In this document: positions 59,470 to 64,000 of the stretch, one piece after another
How positions within the stretch are numbered: position 1 is the first letter of the stretch
Layout of the letters: each line of letters opens with the position of its first letter
Source of the DNA: JAJZNI01 sp035624785
Lineage (GTDB): Bacteria > Chloroflexota > Dormibacteria > Aeolococcales > Aeolococcaceae
Reading direction: 5' to 3'
Length of the DNA: 64,000 nucleotides
Assembly (NCBI GenBank): GCA_035624785.1
Contig: DASPQV010000042.1
Span: forward strand, 3,004-67,003
The notes under the pieces: generated by a model
Told to the model about the DNA's origin: nothing
The model's input: the letters and a program-made list of their open reading frames with translations, nothing else
Database searches by the model: none
Position numbers and translations under genes: made by a program

Positions 59470-59650
59470 GGCAGGCGGGTGCTAGCCGGTGGGTGCGCGG
59501 TGGCCCAGTCGCCGTACACCCGGGGCAGCGGAGGCAGGATCTGGATCCCCTCATCGGCGCGGACCAGGTCCCAGCCGGCCTCGTGCACCTTCCAGTGATG
59601 GTGCCGGCGGATCAGGACAACGTTGGTGAGCTCACTCGGTTGCGCTCCCG
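59470..59650 (-). pseudogene. C-terminal fragment of a DUF222/13E12-type HNH endonuclease
   Basis: Read on the minus strand, codons from about 59645 give PSELTNVVLIRRHHHWKVHEAGW then DLVRADEGIQILPPLPRVYGDWATAHP, the second half of an HNH nuclease domain (the LxNxVxxCRRHHxxVHExGW motif) with the usual tail. The expected Cys before RHH is Ile-Arg here, so the zinc/HNH site is damaged. No start codon or N-terminal part is attached. It bounds the array of small genes on the left; an HNH N-terminal part bounds it on the right. Confidence 0.7.
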
Positions 59651-59709
59651 GCCCCCCGCGCTTATCTGCCGTGGCCCCGAGGCCCGTTTTCACCGTCGTG
59701 CGAGGGAGC

Positions 59710-60033
59710 TCACCCTCCAGCCGGAGCACTCCCCGGAAGAGGATCGCGCCAGTACCAGCGGTGGATCTTCTCAGCGAACTCCCGCGTACCAGCTGCCGGG
59801 TGCCCGAGGCCGAAATGGTGGCTCATCTGCTGATCGAGGAAGGACTCCAGCTGGTCTTGGGACATGCCCCCACGGAGCTGGCCGATTACTCCGAGAAGGC
59901 AGTCATACTCGTCTGGAGGGGCAGGATGTGACGTCCCGTACACCCCGATTGGATCCCACTCGGCAAGGATCGCCCGAAGCTCCGTTTGCTTCTGGCGCAG
60001 CGCGTACTTGTGGCGCGAAATGTCGTCGGGCAC
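59710..60033 (-). CDS. Small hypothetical protein (array unit 1), WDPIGV family
   Basis: A 107-residue acidic-basic soluble protein. ELRAILAEWDPIGV and DEYDCLLGVIGQLRGGMSQDQLESFLDQQMSHHFGL match a widespread small family (DUF1871-like) often found among immunity-type or scattered accessory genes. The start is GTG (MPDDISRHKYALRQKQ). It has no ordinary Shine-Dalgarno, but a perfect AAGGAGGT followed by a two-codon frame lies 35-55 bases upstream (see 60067). First gene of the alternating array. Confidence 0.7.
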   Translation of the reverse strand: MPDDISRHKYALRQKQTELRAILAEWDPIGVYGTSHPAPPDEYDCLLGVIGQLRGGMSQDQLESFLDQQMSHHFGLGHPAAGTREFAEKIHRWYWRDPLPGSAPAGG

Positions 60034-60066
60034 TATCGACAGACTAGCAGCGTCGCCGACGAGTGC

Positions 60067-60087
60067 TTAGAGCATCCCTACCTCCTT
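60067..60087 (-). promoter_or_regulatory. Perfect Shine-Dalgarno with two-codon ORF
   Basis: On the minus strand AAGGAGGT (60087-60080) precedes ATG CTC TAA (60075-60067). It is the strongest ribosome-binding motif in the region and yet serves only Met-Leu-stop, 34 bases before the GTG of array gene 1. It could be a minimal leader ORF, a standby site, or a leftover of a truncated gene. Confidence 0.45.
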
Positions 60088-60206
60088 TTGGTGAAAGCCT
60101 GCAGGCCACCGTTGCACGGACGGCAGAGTCGGTCCTCGAGACGGATAGGGAAGCGTCTAGATTGACCAACTTGATCAGATTGGCCGCCTCATTCCAGGGT
60201 AGGGAA

Positions 60207-60237
60207 GGGGATGTGTTAAGGACGTGCGAGGTTGACC
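60207..60237 (+). repeat. Array repeat, copy 1
   Basis: A 31-base element opening GGGGATGTGTTAAGGAC and closing GCGAGGTTGACC. All five copies share GGGGATGT, a TTAAG-like core and AGGTTG. It separates array genes 1 and 2. Confidence 0.85.
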
Positions 60238-60288
60238 GAGGTCACCCGGCCTCAGCCGGAACCCGGGTCGGTCGCATACTCTCCGCGA

Positions 60289-60723
60289 GTGCGAGAACGA
60301 GACGAGTACGAGTCCGGTTGGGCCGAGCTGGGGCGCCGGCGACTGGCGGGCGAACTTTCAACGCCCGAAGCCTCTGCCCTCGCGCTGACAAGCATTAGGC
60401 GCATAGCCCAGCGGATCGTCGCCAGCGACGCGGACCTGTTGCGCGCCGCGGTAGGCATCTACTTCTTCGCTTGGTTCGGAGGAGACTGGGACGATGATCA
60501 ACCAGCCGAGGAGCTGAAGCACTGGGGTGCTGAGTTCATCCAACTCGCCGATGCGTTGGAATGCAACCAGGACGACGAAGCATCGCGCGAGGCCTGGACT
60601 GCGTTCATCCGCAAGGCAGCTACCGCTGGTTTGGCTGGTGAGGAGTTCCCGGCTTGGAGCGATGCCCCCAGTGCTCGTCCGCCTCATCGAGGCTTCCCGG
60701 AGCCGGAGGAGGGGATGTGTTAA
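60289..60723 (+). CDS. Small hypothetical protein (array unit 2)
   Basis: A soluble, acidic, largely helical protein of about 144 residues (VRERDEYESGWAELGRRRLAGELSTPEASALALTSIRRIAQRIVAS...FFAWFGGDWDDDQPAEELKHWGAEFIQLADAL). Family not recognised. The start is uncertain: GTG at 60289, or TTG at 60232 inside the repeat. Its final codons GGG ATG TGT TAA are supplied by the next repeat copy, so the repeat provides the stop. Plus strand, opposite to both neighbours. Confidence 0.6.
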   Translation: MRERDEYESGWAELGRRRLAGELSTPEASALALTSIRRIAQRIVASDADLLRAAVGIYFFAWFGGDWDDDQPAEELKHWGAEFIQLADALECNQDDEASREAWTAFIRKAATAGLAGEEFPAWSDAPSARPPHRGFPEPEEGMC

Positions 60724-60741
60724 GGACTTGTGAGGTTGCTC
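60711..60741 (+). repeat. Array repeat, copy 2
   Basis: Opens GGGGATGTGTTAAGGACTT and closes GTGAGGTTGCTC. It overlaps the 3' end and supplies the stop codon of array gene 2. It is 504 bases from copy 1. Confidence 0.85.
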
Positions 60742-60748
60742 GCCTAGA

Positions 60749-61261
60749 TCACCCCAGTGCATCCGCGAGGGATCGCGCTGCGTCGAGGAGCGCTGCCAAT
60801 CGCCCCTCCCAGTCTGAGCCCTCGACGCCCAGAACCGCCAAGTTCGGTCGCACCAGCCATCGCTCACCGAATGGCGCCATCACCCACTCCACATGGAGCG
60901 GCACACCGATCGCCTCCATCTCACTGAAGTGGGAGCGGGCGCGGTCAACATGGCTGGACAAGGCCTGCATTTGGGCGTGAAAACGTTCGTTCTCAGCCAG
61001 CGTCCAAGCCTCCCCGATTGGAAGGTACTCTTGCCACCGCGGGTGGCGTCGAGCCTGACGCCCAGGGCGACATCCCTTCCATGGTGCGTGCTTCCTCGCG
61101 CCGGGCTGAGGAGCGTGCAGCCCTACCCACTCCCAGTCATCGATACGTTCGCGGAGTTCCCAGTCCTCAAGGTCACCCTGCCTGCGCAGCCAGAACCAGA
61201 AGTTGAGCACCTCACTGACGTCCTCCTCCCAGAAAAACGTGGAGCCGCCGGGAACGAACAT
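60749..61261 (-). CDS. Small hypothetical protein (array unit 3)
   Basis: A 170-residue soluble protein, Trp-rich (FWEEDVSEVLNFWFWLRRQGDLEDWELRERIDDWEWVGLHAP) with a C-terminal half WTLAENERFHAQMQALSSHVDRARSHFSEMEAIGVPLHVEWVMAPFGERWLVRP. Family not recognised. It starts at an ATG with no clear Shine-Dalgarno. The stop lies just past repeat copy 2. Composition and size fit the other array genes. Confidence 0.6.
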   Translation of the reverse strand: MFVPGGSTFFWEEDVSEVLNFWFWLRRQGDLEDWELRERIDDWEWVGLHAPQPGARKHAPWKGCRPGRQARRHPRWQEYLPIGEAWTLAENERFHAQMQALSSHVDRARSHFSEMEAIGVPLHVEWVMAPFGERWLVRPNLAVLGVEGSDWEGRLAALLDAARSLADALG

Positions 61262-61382
61262 GAGAACGACTCTATGCGATCACTGAGGGGCTGAGCGGGT
61301 GGCAGCAGTGCAATCCATTCAGACCGTGGCTAGTCGTGTGTTGCCCAGCCTTCCGGTTCGGCCCCGGCCTCCTCGGGGCTCA

Positions 61383-61413
61383 GGGGATGTCTTGAGGATT
61401 GACGAGGTTGGTC
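61383..61413 (+). repeat. Array repeat, copy 3
   Basis: Opens GGGGATGTCTTGAGGATT and closes GACGAGGTTGGTC. It is the only copy with TTGAG instead of TTAA in the core. It is 672 bases from copy 2. Confidence 0.85.
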
Positions 61414-61510
61414 AGCCCGGATGTGACAGCGATCGCTACCATGCCTGCCAACGATCCCAGGAGGTCTCGCAGACCTGGCCAGATTCGATCGTGCCGCGGC
61501 AATCTCGGCG

Positions 61511-62071
61511 GTGAGCCGACTTCGGCCCGAGGCTCGGGTTGCGTTCGCCGCGCTCGCAGCTGAGAGGCTGCTTCCGTACTACCGGCAGTTTCACGCGGAG
61601 ACCCGCTGGGGAAGTGCGGGGCCTCTCGAGCGAGCTATCGACCTTGCTTGGGAGCACGTGACCATTCACCGCGTCTCCCACGAAGTCCTTCACGAGGCCT
61701 GCGGAGCGTGCGAGTTGGTCGTACCTGACACTGACGACTTCAGTACCCCCCTCGCTTCCCGGGCGCTAGACGCTGCGAGTGCCGCCCTCAGCGCCCTCCG
61801 GGCTTGCGAGAATCCGGCGCCGGAGATCGCCGCCGCGGCGGCCGAGAGCGCATGGGAGGCCGCCTTCGGGGCGGCCCAATTGAGACATGCGGTCAACCCA
61901 GACGGCGTGCTGATCGCAACGCCCAAACAGCTCACCATCGCGGCGGCGAGCGATCTGGTCCGGCGCGAAGAAGCAGCTCAATCTGGTGCGCTCCGGCGGT
62001 TGGCGTCGATCGCTCTAACGGACGAAACGGTGCGGGAGCTGCGCCGCGAGTTTGCTTCCGCGTCACCCTAG
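61511..62071 (+). CDS. DUF416 (YjaG-like) family protein (array unit 4)
   Basis: A 186-residue protein. LRPEARVAFAALAAERLLPYYRQFHAETRWG and LERAIDLAWEHV are the opening motifs of the DUF416/YjaG family, helical proteins of unknown function. The rest is Ala-rich helices (ASRALDAASAALSALRACENPAPEIAAAAAESAWEAAFGAAQ). The start GTG at 61511 has only GGCGG before it; an AGGAGGT lies 45 bases upstream, out of useful range. Plus strand. It ends 26 bases before repeat copy 4. Confidence 0.75.
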   Translation: MSRLRPEARVAFAALAAERLLPYYRQFHAETRWGSAGPLERAIDLAWEHVTIHRVSHEVLHEACGACELVVPDTDDFSTPLASRALDAASAALSALRACENPAPEIAAAAAESAWEAAFGAAQLRHAVNPDGVLIATPKQLTIAAASDLVRREEAAQSGALRRLASIALTDETVRELRREFASASP

Positions 62072-62097
62072 CCTGTAGCGGACCCGAACGACCGTCA

Positions 62098-62128
62098 GGG
62101 GATGTCTTAAGCACTAGCCAGGTTGCTC
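62098..62128 (+). repeat. Array repeat, copy 4
   Basis: Opens GGGGATGTCTTAAGCAC and closes GCCAGGTTGCTC. It is 715 bases from copy 3, the longest interval. Confidence 0.85.
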
Positions 62129-62194
62129 TGCCTTCTGCGACCTCGTCGGCCGCACCAGACCGCGAGTTCCCTCCCCCAAGGCGCTGCCGGCTCC

Positions 62195-62713
62195 TTAGGA
62201 AGCAGCAGCCCTGAACGAGAGCCCTCCCGACCCCCGAGGTCGCCCGATGCCCGTCAGGAGCGCAATGATGGCGCTGACGGAGGCGGCAGCTGAGCCGACG
62301 GCGGCGAGGTAGAACCCGGCCTCTAAGGTGACAGGGAGGGGGTCGCCTGGTCCCCAAAGCCAGTTGGCCGCTGTAGCGGCGTCGAAGCTGACCAAGCCCA
62401 GGGCGGCCAGTGAGAGGGCGGCCCCGGCAATAAGGAACGGACTTCTCGGACGAACCAGGCTGAACACGCCGGCGAGCAACGCCCCCGACACCAACCCGAG
62501 CAGCGCAGAGCCCGTCTCACCTTGGAACAGGGTGGGACGCAGAACCCCTACGAATAGAAAGCAGCCCTGAGTAGGGGGACAACCGTATTCCTGCTCGACA
62601 AACGGGAGGAACAGACCAAGAAGAACGACCGCCGTGAAGCCCAGATAGGCCCACCCGAAAGCGACGGTGGGGACCGTTTCGAGGTTCCGCCAAACAGCCC
62701 GCCACTCCTTCAT
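62195..62713 (-). CDS. Small integral membrane protein (array unit 5)
   Basis: A 172-residue protein with four or five membrane helices: WAYLGFTAVVLLGLFLPFV, ALLGLVSGALLAGVFSLV, FLIAGAALSLAALGLVSF and FYLAAVGSAAASVSAIIALL. The first loop carries CPPTQGC. The N-terminus MKEWRAVWRNLETVP is cytoplasmic in type. Family not recognised. Minus strand. Its gene lies between repeat copies 4 and 5. Confidence 0.7.
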   Translation of the reverse strand: MKEWRAVWRNLETVPTVAFGWAYLGFTAVVLLGLFLPFVEQEYGCPPTQGCFLFVGVLRPTLFQGETGSALLGLVSGALLAGVFSLVRPRSPFLIAGAALSLAALGLVSFDAATAANWLWGPGDPLPVTLEAGFYLAAVGSAAASVSAIIALLTGIGRPRGSGGLSFRAAAS

Positions 62714-62753
62714 CGATTCGGTTTATACGCCTGCCGGGTGCCGGTGGAGGCCA

Positions 62754-62784
62754 GGGGATGTCTTAACAATTGACGAGGTTGGCA
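62754..62784 (+). repeat. Array repeat, copy 5, overlapping the HNH reading frame
   Basis: Opens GGGGATGTCTTAACAATTG and closes ACGAGGTTGGCA. On the minus strand its right half is the HNH codons LANLVNC and its TTAA core supplies a TAA stop. This shows which half of the repeat is HNH-derived. It is 656 bases from copy 4. Confidence 0.85.
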
Positions 62785-63732
62785 AGATCGGTGGAGCCAC
62801 CCCGGGCCCAGTGGGTCAGGTGGTGGGCCTCGGTGAGGGTCACCGGGCGGTCGCAACCCGGCCAGACGCAGCCGGCGTCGCGGGCCAGCAGCGCCCGACG
62901 GGTGGCAGCTCCGGGAACCCGCCGGGTCCGGCCCACGTCGACCACCTGGGCCTAGGCGGCGAAGACCATCCGGGTGATGCCGGCGTCGCAGGCCAGCCGC
63001 TCCACGGTCGCCGCGGCGATCAGCCCGCCCCCCTCCAGCCGGCCCGCCGGGCAGCCCTCCTGGCCCCCCAGTGTCTCCAGGCTGCAGGTCACCTGCAGGT
63101 GGGGGCGCTGGCCGGCACTCTGGGGCAGCGTGCCGCTGTCCAGCGCCCCCCCGGCCAGGTCCACCAGGGCATCCGCCATCCGCCGCGCCGGGCTGCGCTC
63201 CTCGCCCCGGCCCAGCGGCCGGCCCAGCGGCACCAGGGCGGTGCTCAGGATCGCGCCCCCCTCCGGGTCGAGGAACCCCCGCAGCCCCAGGCAGCCGTTC
63301 TGATAGGGGCGCAGCTCCAGGGTCCGGGCCTCCCGCTTGTCGATCTCCTCTCGAGGAAGCGCTGCCGGTCGGCGGCATGCCGGGCGTGGTCGCAGTCCTC
63401 CCGGAACCGGCCCACCGTGTGCCGCCGCGCCTGCTCCAGCAGTCCCGCCTCGTCGAGACCACTCGAGCTCCCCTAGCCGGTGAGGTTGATCGCCGTCCTG
63501 GCCAGCCGGGCCAGATGGGCGTAGCCGATCTCCCGGCCAGCGTCGCCCGGGTGCTCGCCTCCAGGTTCACCGACCCCATGCCCACGAAGTAGGCGTCCGT
63601 GGCCACCGGCCCCCAGGTGTGGCTTTCGTGGCGAACCCACTCCACCGGGCTGCGGTCGCCCTGCCACTCCACCTCGTCGAAGCTGCCCAGCGCCGCGGTC
63701 ATGCCCGCGAAGGCCAGCTCCAGCCGGTCCAT
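62763..63732 (-). pseudogene. DUF222/13E12-type HNH endonuclease pseudogene, 3' end lost at the array
   Basis: Starting at ATG 63732, MDRLELAFAGMTAALGSFDEVEW and SHTWGPVATDAYFVGMGSVNLEA open a DUF222 protein. Later parts appear in other frames: REIGYAHLARLARTAINLTG then TAG; GLDEAGLLEQARRHTVGRFREDCDH; MADALVDLAGGALDSGTLPQSAGQRPHLQVTCSLETL; LACDAGITRMVFAA then TAG at 62954; and the HNH start CVWPGCDRPVTLTEAHHLTHWARGGSTDLANLVNC. So there is at least one frameshift and two in-frame stops, and the domain breaks off in the repeat before the RHH half. Such genes are multicopy in many Actinobacteria (REP13E12) and relatives. Confidence 0.85.
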
Positions 63733-63917
63733 CACCCGGAGCGCTCCGCGGCCGGCATTCGCGCGGGCCGGGATCCCCACCTCAACCCGTCGGTCAAGCC
63801 AGGCAAGGGCTTTGCGGGAACTTCAGCGCCCCGATAACCGCTGGCCCTACTCGCCCCCGTCACCCTTCCCTCAACGCATCAGACACCGCGATCGCGTTCA
63901 CAGCTTCAGACGGACCT
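63733..63917. other. Intergenic region right of the HNH pseudogene
   Basis: No gene seen. It separates the HNH pseudogene start from the repeated regulatory block at the window end. Confidence 0.4.
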
Positions 63918-64000
63918 CGTTACCCGGCTGTGGCGGCTTCCACCGGGGCTTCGTGAGATCGACCCCCCTAGCCTTCCTACTGGCGTCTAGTGCATTTGAA
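63918..64000 (+). promoter_or_regulatory. Second copy of the TasA-like upstream element
   Basis: CGTTACCCGGCTGT at 63918 and TGGCGTCTAGTGCATTTGAA at 63981-64000, at the same 63-base spacing as the block at 57920. The window ends inside the element, so its gene is not visible; a TasA-like gene just beyond is the natural guess. Confidence 0.6.

Noticed and set aside
60207..62784. Classical integron attC sites
   Set aside because: GTT is present in every repeat, but the flanking bases do not fit GTTRRRY, RYYYAAC is absent in most copies, and the repeats are too short to fold as attC. No intI gene is seen.
60207..62784. CRISPR array
   Set aside because: Repeats of 31 bases are separated by 470-690 bases containing genes, not by 30-40 base spacers, and no cas genes are present.

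Overview
This is a very GC-rich chromosomal window with dense, mostly short-spaced genes and frequent GTG starts. It is bacterial. The ribosomal and RNA polymerase proteins are those of a Gram-positive-type, non-proteobacterial lineage: a zinc-binding type Z S14, an actinobacterial/Chloroflexota-like RNA polymerase beta-prime with a long coiled-coil insertion, and strongly extended ribosomal proteins. My best inference, from overall feel and not from any search, is a soil-type member of the Chloroflexota/Dormibacterota neighbourhood.

Region 1 (1-15,100, minus strand) is a complete fused str-S10-spc cluster: rpsL, rpsG, fusA, tuf, rpsJ, rplC, rplD, rplW, rplB, rpsS, rplV, rpsC, rplP, rpmC, rpsQ, rplN, rplX, rplE, rpsZ, rpsH, rplF, rplR, rpsE, rpmD, rplO and the start of secY. 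Many stop/start codons overlap (GTGA, ATGA, TGATG), and a good sigma-70-type promoter sits upstream of rpsL. L22, S3 and L29, encoded by near-neighbour genes, carry long acidic C-terminal tails.

Region 2 (15.2-27.3 kb) holds an RtcB RNA ligase and an SDR oxidoreductase (minus), then rplJ-rplL and rpoB-rpoC (plus). A probable L10 leader RNA lies upstream of rplJ. rplK and rplA are not next to rplJ, and rpoB and rpoC are separated by 250 bases.

Region 3 (27.3-40 kb) is signalling and envelope: a HAD phosphatase, a DegS-like kinase, a receiver protein, two tandem paralogous multi-spanning membrane proteins, a GAF kinase without an ATPase domain, a TPR protein, and a membrane kinase followed by an OmpR-type regulator.

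Region 4 (40-50.3 kb) combines two ParA-type ATPases, a ParB-like protein, a coiled-coil protein, a probable DUF4388 protein, two CpaF/TadA secretion ATPases and a receiver-EAL protein. It looks like the positioning and motor part of a Tad-like pilus or other surface machine, but no pilin, TadB or TadC is in the window.

Region 5 (50.5-59.4 kb) is secreted and envelope functions: a CAP-domain protein, an ABC ATPase/FtsX-like permease/lipoprotein operon, a PAS-degenerate GGDEF-EAL protein, and two tandem secreted proteins resembling TasA/camelysin with a strong terminator.

Region 6 (59.4-64 kb) is accessory. Five small single-gene units, with strictly alternating gene orientation, are separated by five copies of a 31-base repeat in one orientation. 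The array lies between two fragments of DUF222/13E12-type HNH endonuclease genes. One side of the repeat corresponds to the conserved Asn-Leu-Val codons of the HNH domain. This cassette-like array is the most unusual thing in the window. The last 83 bases repeat the upstream regulatory block of the TasA-like genes, suggesting another such gene just beyond the window.
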